Shown here: positions 8,129 through 16,340 of the stretch, in pieces
Layout of the letters: the number at the start of each line of letters is the position of its first letter
Numbering within the stretch: position 1 is the first letter of the stretch
Source: an uncultured Saprospiraceae bacterium
GTDB lineage: Bacteria > Bacteroidota > Bacteroidia > Chitinophagales > Saprospiraceae
Assembly: GCA_937921825.1 (NCBI GenBank)
Contig: CAKZVK010000073.1
Span: forward strand, 52,238-116,237
DNA length: 64,000 nucleotides
Reading direction: 5' to 3'
Program-made: the position numbers and the translations under genes
The notes under the pieces: generated by a model
Database searches by the model: none
What the model was told of the DNA's origin: nothing
What the model saw: only the letters and a program-made list of their open reading frames with translations

Positions 8129-9529
8129 TTATAAATGTATAACCTCGCCGTATGCCGCTGCTGAAGCTTCCATAACTGCTTCACTCATAGTTGGATGCGG
8201 ATGGACTGCCTTGAGTAACTCATGTCCTGTCGTCTCTAGATTCATAGCAGCTACTATTTCTGCTATCATCTCAGTCACATTGCTACCTATCATATGAGCT
8301 CCAAGAAGTTCACCATATTTAGCATCATAAACCATCTTGACAAAACCTTCTTTTGCTCCAGAGGCACTGGCCTTACCAGATGCTGAGAAAGGAAACTTAC
8401 CGACTTTTAGTTCATGCCCTGCCTCCTTAGCTTGAGCCTCTGTCATACCGACACTAGCTACCTCAGGTACGCAATAAGTACATGAAGGGATAATATTATA
8501 GTTAATAGGACGGACATCCATTCCTGAGATTTTCTCTACACAAGTAATCCCTTCTGCAGTAGCAACGTGGGCTAGGGCAGGTGTATCTAACACATCTCCT
8601 ATGGCATAAATGCCTGGGACTCCTGTGTTGTAGAATTCATCGACCTGAATTCTTCCAGCCTTATCCTTTTTGATTCCAAGGGCCTCTAGGCCTATGTCTT
8701 CTGTGTTAGGCATGACACCTGTAGCACTGAGGACGACGTCACATTTTATTTCTTCGATCTTTTCGGTCTTACGATTGAGGACTTTGACCACGATCTCTTT
8801 GCCAGATATATCCACTTCTTGTACAGCAGTATTACCGAGGACATTAACGCCATATTTCTTGAAGACCTTACCGAGTTCTTTGGACACATCCTTATCCTCT
8901 CTAGGTAGTAGTCCTTGCTCTAAGTACTCTACTACTGTCACCTCAGTACCTACTGAATTATAGAAATAGGCAAACTCTACACCTATAGCGCCAGCACCTA
9001 TAACTACCATTCTCTTAGGTTGTTTCTTCATAGTCATTGCCTTTCTGTAGCCAATGACTTTCTCTCCATCTATAGGAATATTAGGCAAGGCTCTTGATCT
9101 GGCTCCTGTCGCTACTATGATGTTGTCAGCGGCATATTCTTTTCTAGATCCTTCTTTATCTGTGACCACAACTTTCTTGCCCCTTGCAAGCTTTCCATCA
9201 CCCTCTATTACTGTGATCTTATTCTTTTTCATTAAGAATTGAATCCCTTTGCTCATTCCATCTGCTACCCCTCGACTACGATTGATCATTCCATCAAAAT
9301 CTGCTTTGGCAGACTTAACAGAAATACCGTAATCGGCAGCATGGTTTATATAATTGAATACTTGTGCTGATTTAAGTAGCGCTTTAGTAGGAATACAGCC
9401 CCAGTTAAGGCAGATACCTCCTAGGTTCTCTCTTTCTACGATAGCTACCTTCATTCCTAACTGAGAAGCTCTAATAGCTGCAGGATAACCACCTGGTCCA
9501 CTCCCCAATACGATCAAGTCAAAGTTCAT
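8129..9529 (-). CDS. lpdA: Dihydrolipoyl dehydrogenase (E3), 466 aa
   Basis: Flavoprotein that re-oxidises the dihydrolipoyl groups of 2-oxoacid dehydrogenase complexes and of the glycine cleavage system, passing electrons to NAD+. The FAD-binding motif GSGPGGYPAA is at residues 9-18. The redox disulphide lies in GGICLNWGCIPTK (Cys40 and Cys45). A second nucleotide-binding motif, VVIGAGAIGVEFA, binds NAD. The C-terminal HPHPTMSEAV places the catalytic His445 and Glu450. The length is typical. The gene stands alone, without E1/E2 genes nearby, so it probably serves several complexes. A perfect TAnnTTTG element lies 18 nt upstream of the ATG. Confidence 0.97.
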   Translation of the reverse strand: MNFDLIVLGSGPGGYPAAIRASQLGMKVAIVERENLGGICLNWGCIPTKALLKSAQVFNYINHAADYGISVKSAKADFDGMINRSRGVADGMSKGIQFLMKKNKITVIEGDGKLARGKKVVVTDKEGSRKEYAADNIIVATGARSRALPNIPIDGEKVIGYRKAMTMKKQPKRMVVIGAGAIGVEFAYFYNSVGTEVTVVEYLEQGLLPREDKDVSKELGKVFKKYGVNVLGNTAVQEVDISGKEIVVKVLNRKTEKIEEIKCDVVLSATGVMPNTEDIGLEALGIKKDKAGRIQVDEFYNTGVPGIYAIGDVLDTPALAHVATAEGITCVEKISGMDVRPINYNIIPSCTYCVPEVASVGMTEAQAKEAGHELKVGKFPFSASGKASASGAKEGFVKMVYDAKYGELLGAHMIGSNVTEMIAEIVAAMNLETTGHELLKAVHPHPTMSEAVMEASAAAYGEVIHL

Positions 9530-9546
9530 TTCTTTAAAATTTTGTG

Positions 9547-9554
9547 CAAATATA
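9547..9554 (-). promoter_or_regulatory. -7 promoter element of lpdA
   Basis: On the minus strand this reads TATATTTG, an exact match to TAnnTTTG, ending 18 nt before the lpdA start. No clear TTTG is seen about 19 nt further upstream. It would give a leader of only about 10 nt. Confidence 0.5.
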
Positions 9555-9594
9555 ACCTTCTAGCTCTACAACCTATTCAGAAGTCATAATGTTA

Positions 9595-10758
9595 TTAGAA
9601 GGTCTGGAATCTGGCAATACCATTTCTGAAGTCTCTGACCTCTAAGAACATGTCCTTGACTATCATTTCTCCTTGAAGATTAATAAATCCGACACCTCTC
9701 TGGTCTATGACACGAGCTCTATCGTCATGAAAGTCCCAAGTCAGTACAAATCTAGGCTTGATTACTTCTTTCCCTTTATCATCTAGAAAGCCCCAAAATT
9801 CATTGACCTGAAAAGCAAGTCGATTACTTGAGAATCTATTGAGTAAGTTGTATTTAGCCTGAGTCAAGGTGTTACCATTCTTATCTAGTAGCCCCCATTT
9901 ACTGCCTTCCTTGTACTTCCAAGTCTTATTTCCTACATAATCCACTTTGGTGTAGGGGAGAACTTTTTCAGACCGTAGTTCTTCATCAATTAGAACATAG
10001 CTATTACCATCGTGTACAATGGTCCTATCATAGTGAAAATCAGAAGCTTTGTAGAAATAGGCCTTATTAAGAGGCTTAAGATTAGTTGCATTTAGATAGG
10101 TGTACTGACCATTTTGTTTGACCTTTAGTATATTATTAGACGGGGAATAGACTCTATCATAATTATAAGGCAGGAGTACTTCTTTCGTTGTAATATCCGT
10201 AATACCATATGAGCTGGCCTGGACGCCAATGAAGGTATTATTATCCAGGAGTTTAATGCTAGAGTATTCTAGAGGGATGACCAGCACTGCTTTCTTATTG
10301 ACTATGCCTTTAAGATTGCCCTCACCAACTACAACATAATCTCCAAGATATTCTCCATAAGTCTCATACTGCATTGTATCCACTATGGAACCCATCTCAT
10401 CAATGAGTAACCAGTTGTTATCAAAATCCTGAACGAAGGTTCTCTGCGAGGAAAAATTCTGAGCCTGCTTGTATTTAAAATCTACAACCTGCTGACCTCT
10501 ATCATCTAAGTACCCCCATTTGCCCTCATAGTTAGCGGCGACTCTATTATCCCATACGTCTTTGACATCATCATAGACAGGCTTTATCACAACCTGACCT
10601 GCTTCATTGATAAAACCCCATTTATGTTCTGGGACTTCATAATCTTCGAAATATTCTTTTTCAATTGCAGAAGCAGTGGAGCTGACAGCACCGTCCTCCC
10701 TACAACCACCTAAGACTATAAAACCAAGCAATAAGACAAGTAGGATGAATCTATTCAT
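9595..10758 (-). CDS. WG-repeat lipoprotein
   Basis: A lipoprotein of about 387 residues. The start at 10758 gives MNRFILLVLLLGFIVLGGC, a lipoprotein signal with lipobox LGGC; an ATG nine codons upstream would lengthen the leader unusually. The mature part is a series of WG repeats, each with a core like KWGFINEAGQVVIKPVYDDV, KWGYLDDRGQQVV, KWGLLDKNGNTLTQAKY and FWGFLDDKGKEVIKPRF. I can count about five clear and several degenerate copies. WG-repeat proteins are thought to fold into beta-rich solenoid- or propeller-like surfaces for binding; no catalytic residues are known. It is probably anchored in an outer membrane leaflet. It is divergent from coaD and has no operon partner. Confidence 0.88.
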   Translation of the reverse strand: MNRFILLVLLLGFIVLGGCREDGAVSSTASAIEKEYFEDYEVPEHKWGFINEAGQVVIKPVYDDVKDVWDNRVAANYEGKWGYLDDRGQQVVDFKYKQAQNFSSQRTFVQDFDNNWLLIDEMGSIVDTMQYETYGEYLGDYVVVGEGNLKGIVNKKAVLVIPLEYSSIKLLDNNTFIGVQASSYGITDITTKEVLLPYNYDRVYSPSNNILKVKQNGQYTYLNATNLKPLNKAYFYKASDFHYDRTIVHDGNSYVLIDEELRSEKVLPYTKVDYVGNKTWKYKEGSKWGLLDKNGNTLTQAKYNLLNRFSSNRLAFQVNEFWGFLDDKGKEVIKPRFVLTWDFHDDRARVIDQRGVGFINLQGEMIVKDMFLEVRDFRNGIARFQTF

Positions 10759-10873
10759 AAGCAGAATGAAGGAATGTCTAAGCAATAAGGATAAAGAAAT
10801 TCATTGCTGCACAACATATCAAATAATGAATAAAATTGTACATATATTAGCAAAATATTCATATGAAAAACTC

Positions 10874-11353
10874 ATGAAGATTGCCATTTTTCCTGGTTCA
10901 TTCGACCCCATTACTATAGGACATATAGATCTAATAGAAAGAACAATTCCGCTATTCGACAAGGTCATAATTTCTATAGGTCAGAATAGTCAGAAGAAAT
11001 ATCTTTTTACGCTGAAGCAAAGACAAAAGTGGCTCAATAAAATCGCGGCAAAACATAAGACTGTAGAGGTAGATACTTACAAAGGCCTTACTGTCAATTT
11101 CGCAAAGAAAAAAAAGGCAAAGTACTTAATCAGAGGACTGAGAAATGCCTCAGATTTCGACTATGAAAAAACGATCTCCCAACTCAACAATATCATAGGT
11201 GAAGGGCTAGAGACCATCTTCTTTATAGCACAGCCAGGCTATAGTCATATCAGTAGCACAATAGTCAGAGAAATAATAAAAGGTAAGGGGGATGTAAGTT
11301 CATTTGTTCCTGACCTCATCTATAAAGACATAAAATCTAAATACTACAAATAA
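10874..11353 (+). CDS. coaD: Phosphopantetheine adenylyltransferase
   Basis: Fourth step of coenzyme A synthesis: 4'-phosphopantetheine plus ATP gives dephospho-CoA. The ATG at 10874 gives MKIAIFPGSFDPITIGH, the exact family N-terminus with the nucleotidyltransferase TxGH motif (residues 14-17). The frame stays open 198 nt further upstream, but that extension matches nothing and overlaps the divergent lipoprotein gene. The second signature ISSTIVREI (ISSTxxRE) is present near the C-terminus. The length of 159 aa is normal for CoaD. It ends 10 nt before pruA, so the two are probably co-transcribed, although the pathways are unrelated. Confidence 0.96.
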   Translation: MKIAIFPGSFDPITIGHIDLIERTIPLFDKVIISIGQNSQKKYLFTLKQRQKWLNKIAAKHKTVEVDTYKGLTVNFAKKKKAKYLIRGLRNASDFDYEKTISQLNNIIGEGLETIFFIAQPGYSHISSTIVREIIKGKGDVSSFVPDLIYKDIKSKYYK

Positions 11354-11363
11354 AAAAGTCCCA

Positions 11364-12995
11364 ATGGCAAACGCAATTTATAAAGTACCAACACCGAAAA
11401 ACGAACCTTGTCTGCACTATGCGCCTGGTAGCGTAGAAAGAGCCAACGTTAAGTCTGCTCTGAAAGCAATGAGAGCTAAAAAAGTAGACATTCCTATGGT
11501 CATCAATGGCCAAGATGTATACACCAAGAGTAAAGGAAAATTACATCCACCCCATGACCTAAAGCATACCTTAGGCACTTACTCTAAGGGATCTAAAAGC
11601 CACGTGAAATCTGCTATCGCAGCAGCACTTTCAGCTAAAGAAAAATGGGCTAAAACACCATGGCAAGACAGGGCTGCAATCTTTCTGAAAGCTGCTGATA
11701 TCATCACGGGACCATGGAGAGCTAAAATGAATGCTGCAACCATGCTTGCCCAGTCTAAGAACATCTGGCAGGCAGAGATAGATGCTGTATGTGAGTTTGC
11801 AGATTTCTTGCGATTCAATGCGCATTATATGACGCAAATTTATAGCCAGCAGCCTGAAAGTTCTCCTACTGTCTGGAATAGATTGGAATACAGACCATTA
11901 GAGGGATTTGTATTTGCGATTACGCCTTTCAACTTTACAGCGATCTCTGGTAATTTGCCAGCTGCGCCTGCGTTGTTAGGGAATACCGTAGTATGGAAAT
12001 GTGCAGATAGTCAGATCTATTCAGCACATATGGTGATGGAAGTATTTAAGGAAGCAGGGCTTCCTGCTGGTGTCATCAACTTAATCTATGTAGACGGTCC
12101 TAAAGCTGGAGATGTTGTTTTCTCTCATCCAGATTTTGCTGGTTTACATTTCACAGGGAGTACAGGTGTCTTCCAGAAACTATGGAAGCTTATCGGTCAG
12201 AATATACATCTCTACAAATCTTACCCTAGAATAGTAGGGGAGACCGGAGGTAAGGATTTCATCTTTGTCCATCCATCAGCCAATTGTGATCAAGTCTCTA
12301 CAGCTATAGTTAGAGGTGCATTTGAATACCAAGGACAGAAATGCTCTGCAGCTTCACGGGCATACATACCCGCTTCACTATGGCCTAAGGTAAAAAAATC
12401 AATAGTAAAAGACATCAAGAGTCTGAAGCTAGGTCCTGTAGAAGATTTCAGAAACTTTGTCAATGCAGTCATAGATGAAAAATCTTATGACAATATCGCT
12501 AGCTATATAGCCCATGCTAAAAAAGCTAAGGATGCGAAAATACTGATCGGAGGTAAATGCAGTAAGAAGAAAGGCTACTTCATAGAGCCAACTGTAATCG
12601 TCGTTACAGATCCCAAGTATAAATCTATGTGTGAAGAGATTTTTGGACCAGTGATTACTATCTACGTCTATCCTGATAAGGATGTAGAAAAGCTAATTCC
12701 TATCATAGATAGTACTAGCCCGTACTCTCTGACAGGTTCTATCTTTGCTAAGGATAGATATGTCATAGAATCTCTGACTTATGCACTAAGAAATGCCGCT
12801 GGTAATTTCTATATCAATGATAAACCTACAGGAGCAGTAGTAGGACAGCAGCCTTTTGGTGGAGCTAGAGGGTCCGGAACCAATGATAAGGCAGGTTCTA
12901 TTCTGAACTTATACAGATGGATTTCCCCTAGGACGATAAAGGAAAACTTTGTTGCGCCGACGGACTACAGATATCCTTTCTTAGAAAAGGCTTAA
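11364..12995 (+). CDS. pruA: L-glutamate gamma-semialdehyde (P5C) dehydrogenase
   Basis: Oxidises glutamate semialdehyde, the open form of 1-pyrroline-5-carboxylate, to glutamate with NAD+; it is the second step of proline breakdown. The 543-residue stand-alone form resembles the mitochondrial ALDH4 type rather than the bifunctional PutA. The general base lies in VGETGGK (Glu293) and the catalytic cysteine in YQGQKCSAASRAY (Cys327). The C-terminal region has PFGGARGSGTNDK, where the substrate carboxylate is bound. No proline dehydrogenase gene is next to it; in related bacteria putA-like and pruA genes are often apart. The stop codon overlaps the stop of the convergent rhomboid gene by 4 nt. 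Confidence 0.96.
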   Translation: MANAIYKVPTPKNEPCLHYAPGSVERANVKSALKAMRAKKVDIPMVINGQDVYTKSKGKLHPPHDLKHTLGTYSKGSKSHVKSAIAAALSAKEKWAKTPWQDRAAIFLKAADIITGPWRAKMNAATMLAQSKNIWQAEIDAVCEFADFLRFNAHYMTQIYSQQPESSPTVWNRLEYRPLEGFVFAITPFNFTAISGNLPAAPALLGNTVVWKCADSQIYSAHMVMEVFKEAGLPAGVINLIYVDGPKAGDVVFSHPDFAGLHFTGSTGVFQKLWKLIGQNIHLYKSYPRIVGETGGKDFIFVHPSANCDQVSTAIVRGAFEYQGQKCSAASRAYIPASLWPKVKKSIVKDIKSLKLGPVEDFRNFVNAVIDEKSYDNIASYIAHAKKAKDAKILIGGKCSKKKGYFIEPTVIVVTDPKYKSMCEEIFGPVITIYVYPDKDVEKLIPIIDSTSPYSLTGSIFAKDRYVIESLTYALRNAAGNFYINDKPTGAVVGQQPFGGARGSGTNDKAGSILNLYRWISPRTIKENFVAPTDYRYPFLEKA

Positions 12996-13621
12996 AAGAA
13001 ATTAGGCATCGATGGACCTTGCATCAATTCATTGAAGAAGTGTCCTATCATCCTAGGCTGAGTGCCAAAGAAAAAGACGATACCCCATAGTGCACCATAA
13101 AGATGTGCACTATGGCCTATACCATCCGCACGATTAGTTCTATCTGCCCAACTGGAGTAAAAGATATATCCTATCCCAAAGACTATAGCAGGCACCGGTG
13201 GATATATAAACCAGTTCCAGGGAGCAATCAAGCAATAAATGAGCACGAGTGCAGATGTCGCTCCTGATGCACCTACTGCAGAATATCTAGGGTTGTCTTG
13301 ATGCTTAAAATGTGAGGGGAGATCCCCAGCTATGATAGCCGTAAGATAGAGTACCAAGAAAACCATGGGGCCCATCGTAGAACCATACAGTTGTGAAAAT
13401 GTACTCTCTATCATCCCACCGAACATATATAATACGAACCCATTAATGAGGAGATGATTCATGCTACCATGCACAAAGCCCGAACTCAGTAACCGATAGT
13501 ATTCTTTATTTCGTTTCTCAGAATAGGGATGATGCTTTAGCTTCTCTACTATGCTATGGTTTTGCAACCCCTGATAGGAAATAAGACCTGTAACAATGAG
13601 TATGGCGATAGTTAATGACAT
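12992..13621 (-). CDS. Rhomboid family intramembrane serine protease
   Basis: A polytopic inner-membrane protease of 209 residues that cleaves transmembrane segments. The catalytic serine is in GASGATSA (Ser119) and the catalytic histidine in SAHLYGALWG (His173). The upstream HGSMNHLLIN element (51-60) carries the conserved H-x4-N-type motif of loop 1. About six membrane helices can be traced, which is the basic bacterial six-helix form. Only 3 nt separate it from the upstream rlmH gene, so it is the last gene of a CHAP-rlmH-rhomboid operon. The substrate is unknown. The end overlaps pruA by 4 nt tail to tail. Confidence 0.93.
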   Translation of the reverse strand: MSLTIAILIVTGLISYQGLQNHSIVEKLKHHPYSEKRNKEYYRLLSSGFVHGSMNHLLINGFVLYMFGGMIESTFSQLYGSTMGPMVFLVLYLTAIIAGDLPSHFKHQDNPRYSAVGASGATSALVLIYCLIAPWNWFIYPPVPAIVFGIGYIFYSSWADRTNRADGIGHSAHLYGALWGIVFFFGTQPRMIGHFFNELMQGPSMPNFF

Positions 13622-13624
13622 GTG

Positions 13625-14098
13625 TTAATTATTATGGTATGGCTCGTTATTGATAATAGTAAAGCCTCTATAAATCTGTTCTAATAAAACTAAACGTGCA
13701 AGATGATGTGCAAAAGTCAAAGGAGACAATGAGATCACCTGACTATAATTCTTTTTCATCTCTCTTGAGAATCCGTAAGCACCACCTATGATGAAATTTA
13801 ATTCTTTGCTTCCAGAGTTCATTTTCTGCTCCAGCAATTTTGAAAAGCCCAATGAATTCAGTGATTTACCACCTTCATCTAAGAGGATGGTTTGGGCGCT
13901 AGCATTGATATGCTTTAAGAACAACTTTTCTTCACTGGCTTTGACCTCATCTATACTTAATGAAGAAGATCTTTTAGGCGCAGGAATTCTAAGGAGTTCT
14001 ATAGATATATAGTGCTTGATTCTGGATAGGTAAAGTTCTTCCTGAGCACTAAAAAAGTTCTTCTTTTCCTTTCCGATATAGATGACCTTTACTTTCAA
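13625..14098 (-). CDS. rlmH: 23S rRNA (pseudouridine1915-N3)-methyltransferase
   Basis: SPOUT-class methyltransferase that adds a methyl group to pseudouridine 1915 in helix 69 of 23S rRNA, on the assembled 70S ribosome. It has 157 residues, the usual length. The SAM-binding trefoil knot shows FIIGGAYGFS (102-111) and the C-terminal SLSPLTFAHHLARLVLLEQI stretch; the protein ends in the typical GFTIINNEPYHN tail. It is flanked at 5 nt by the CHAP gene upstream and at 3 nt by the rhomboid gene downstream, all on the minus strand. Confidence 0.97.
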   Translation of the reverse strand: MKVKVIYIGKEKKNFFSAQEELYLSRIKHYISIELLRIPAPKRSSSLSIDEVKASEEKLFLKHINASAQTILLDEGGKSLNSLGFSKLLEQKMNSGSKELNFIIGGAYGFSREMKKNYSQVISLSPLTFAHHLARLVLLEQIYRGFTIINNEPYHNN

Positions 14099-14103
14099 AG
14101 GAT

Positions 14104-14718
14104 CTATTTACGAAGCCAGCCTTTGACATCTGGGTCTACTACAAAGAATCTTCCATTGATTTCAGAAACTATAAAAAGCTCTCTGGAATTCTCGCCCACA
14201 TTCTGCTGAATGATCTCCATCTTTTTGCCCTTAGATACAGTCACGATGCCTGTATGACCATAAGGGTTCTTATAGTTAGGTCCGAAAACGAGAATGTCTC
14301 CTGGTAGAGGTCTGTACTCTGAACCATTTATAAACTGATAGAGGTCTCTCTTCCTATTAAGTTTCTTATCCGGAAGAGTCTCATCGAAGAGCTCTTTTGC
14401 ATGACCATAAGTGTTAGGCATCCGATGACCATAATGGATCAGATAAAACCGCTTGACAAATTCCACACATTGGTATTTCAGACCTAGGTTGTATCTATCA
14501 GCAGTCATGTTCCTACCGAAGACATTGGTATGATCGCCATTATAGTAGACATTCACGCCATTATAACTATCTATTACCTCTCCAATCTGTGGAGCAGTAT
14601 CCACGACTTCTAAGAAGATACCTCTTCGATCAATAGACAGCTCCGAGCCCTTAACTGAGAAAGTAGGCTTCAGGACTATTGGTAATGATAAAAGAATGAG
14701 AATGAGGCTCTTGAACAT
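14104..14718 (-). CDS. Secreted CHAP-domain amidase-like protein
   Basis: A 204-residue exported protein with a signal peptide (MFKSLILILLSLPIVLKPTF) and a CHAP (Cys/His amidohydrolase-peptidase) domain. The nucleophile lies in YQCVEFVKRFY (Cys84) and the histidine in PYGHTGIVTV (His155), with the typical PGDILVFGP strand before it. CHAP enzymes cleave peptidoglycan peptides or glutathionylspermidine-type amides. With a signal peptide and no targeting domain, a periplasmic cell-wall role is the likeliest. It is the first gene of the CHAP-rlmH-rhomboid operon. The exact substrate is not visible. Confidence 0.85.
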   Translation of the reverse strand: MFKSLILILLSLPIVLKPTFSVKGSELSIDRRGIFLEVVDTAPQIGEVIDSYNGVNVYYNGDHTNVFGRNMTADRYNLGLKYQCVEFVKRFYLIHYGHRMPNTYGHAKELFDETLPDKKLNRKRDLYQFINGSEYRPLPGDILVFGPNYKNPYGHTGIVTVSKGKKMEIIQQNVGENSRELFIVSEINGRFFVVDPDVKGWLRK

Positions 14719-14826
14719 GAATATTATATATCAAAAAATCGCAATATGTCTCTTTTAGTAGTAATTATCCAACTTTTAACTCAATTTATGATTGAAATAA
14801 GAGAATAATGGTGCAATCAGTTTTTA

Positions 14827-14834
14827 TAAATTTG
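14827..14834 (+). promoter_or_regulatory. -7 promoter element of ffh
   Basis: TAAATTTG fits TAnnTTTG exactly, 25 nt before the ffh ATG. No good -33 TTTG is found at 19-21 nt upstream. Confidence 0.45.
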
Positions 14835-14859
14835 TGTCCACAATCAAGAAAGAAAAAAT

Positions 14860-16209
14860 ATGTTCGAAAGCTTAAGTGATAAACTAGATCAGGCCTTTAA
14901 AGGTCTCACAGGAGATCATAAGTTAACAGAAATCAATATTGCCCAATCTATAAAGGAGATCAGAAGAGCTCTAGTAGGTGCAGATGTCAATTACAAAATT
15001 GCTAAAGAGTTTACCGATAAGGTGAAAGAACAAGCATTAGGCTCTCGAAACGTACTGAAGTCAGTGAAGCCTGGAGACTTGATGGTCAAAATCGTCATGG
15101 ACGAAATGGTCTCTCTCATGGGAGGTCAATCTGTAGGTATCAATGCAAAGGGCAAACCGGGAGTAATTCTAATCGCCGGACTACAAGGATCAGGTAAGAC
15201 AACCTTTACAGGAAAGCTTTCTAAGTTTCTGAAAGATAAGAAGAACATGAAAGTCCTTGTGGCCGCCTGTGATGTATATAGGCCAGCAGCCATAAATCAA
15301 CTTACAGTAATCGCTGAACAGGTAGGCGTAGACATCTATAAAGACGAAGGCAATACCAATCCGATAGACATTGCTGGCTCTGCAGTGGCATATGCTCAGC
15401 AGAATCACTACAATGTCCTCATAGTAGATACAGCTGGTCGACTAGCTGTGGATGAAGACATGATGAAGGAAATAGCAGGCATCAAGGAGGCGGTCACACC
15501 GACAGAGACCCTGTTCGTTGTTGACTCCATGACCGGTCAAGATGCCGTTAATACGGCCAAGGCCTTCAATGAAGTCATAGATTATGATGGGGTAGTCCTG
15601 ACTAAGCTAGATGGTGATACGAGAGGTGGTGCTGCGCTATCCGTAAAGTATACTGTAGGAAAACCCATAAAGTTTGTCAGTACTGGCGAGAAGATGGAAG
15701 ACCTCGATGTGTTCCACCCAGACAGGATGGCCCAAAGGATATTGGGTATGGGAGATATCGTCTCATTTGTAGAGAAAGCCCAAGATCAATTTGATGAAGT
15801 AGAAGCTAAGCGATTAGAGAAAAAAATAAAGAAGAATAAATTTGACTTCAATGATTTCCTAGGCCAGCTGAATCAAATCCGAAAAATGGGAGATCTAAAA
15901 TCCCTAATGGGTATGATCCCTGGGATGAGTAAGATCAAAGACCTGGATATAGATGACTCAGCCTTCTCTAAAGTAGAGTCTATCATCTTATCTATGACCA
16001 CTCTAGAAAGAACCAACCCTGAAGTCCTCAACATGAGTCGTAAGAAACGAATAGCTAAAGGCTGCGGAAGGAATATTCATGAGATCAATATGTTCATAAA
16101 GCAATTTGATCAGATGCGTAAGATGATGCACATGATGTCCAAGGGCAAAGGCATGAATCAAATGATGCAGAACTTTGGTAACATGCCTGGCATGAAAGGC
16201 TTCAAGTAG
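14860..16209 (+). CDS. ffh: Signal recognition particle protein Ffh
   Basis: GTPase of the signal recognition particle: it binds 4.5S RNA and the signal sequences of nascent membrane proteins and docks with FtsY. The order is N domain (1-85), G domain with P-loop GLQGSGKTTFTGKL, DVYRPAAINQL, the DTAGRL motif and TKLDGDTRGGAAL, then the methionine-rich M domain (about 300-449; many Met in the last 60 residues), which binds RNA and signal peptides. The length of 449 is normal. It is monocistronic here, with a -7 promoter element just upstream. Confidence 0.98.
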   Translation: MFESLSDKLDQAFKGLTGDHKLTEINIAQSIKEIRRALVGADVNYKIAKEFTDKVKEQALGSRNVLKSVKPGDLMVKIVMDEMVSLMGGQSVGINAKGKPGVILIAGLQGSGKTTFTGKLSKFLKDKKNMKVLVAACDVYRPAAINQLTVIAEQVGVDIYKDEGNTNPIDIAGSAVAYAQQNHYNVLIVDTAGRLAVDEDMMKEIAGIKEAVTPTETLFVVDSMTGQDAVNTAKAFNEVIDYDGVVLTKLDGDTRGGAALSVKYTVGKPIKFVSTGEKMEDLDVFHPDRMAQRILGMGDIVSFVEKAQDQFDEVEAKRLEKKIKKNKFDFNDFLGQLNQIRKMGDLKSLMGMIPGMSKIKDLDIDDSAFSKVESIILSMTTLERTNPEVLNMSRKKRIAKGCGRNIHEINMFIKQFDQMRKMMHMMSKGKGMNQMMQNFGNMPGMKGFK

Positions 16210-16271
16210 CCACCTCAAAACAGTTCTCCTGAGCTTCAACAAGCTAGATATTAGTATTAGTCGTAATATAT

Positions 16272-16312
16272 TATAACGAACAGACGTCGTATTTATGACA
16301 ATTTTCGTTATA
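16272..16312. promoter_or_regulatory. 9 bp inverted repeat before the thioredoxin-fold surface protein gene
   Basis: TATAACGAA (16272-16280) and its exact complement TTCGTTATA (16304-16312) are separated by 23 nt, 28 nt before the next ATG. It could be an operator or a weak end-of-transcript hairpin for ffh. A near-consensus -7 box (TATATTTA) overlaps the right arm, which favours an operator. The evidence is only the symmetry. Confidence 0.35.
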
Positions 16313-16340
16313 TTTATTTATTGATCACTTTCAAACTCAA

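Noticed and set aside
10676..10873. A 66-codon upstream extension of coaD
   Set aside because: The family N-terminus begins exactly at the ATG at 10874, and the extension runs into the divergent lipoprotein gene.
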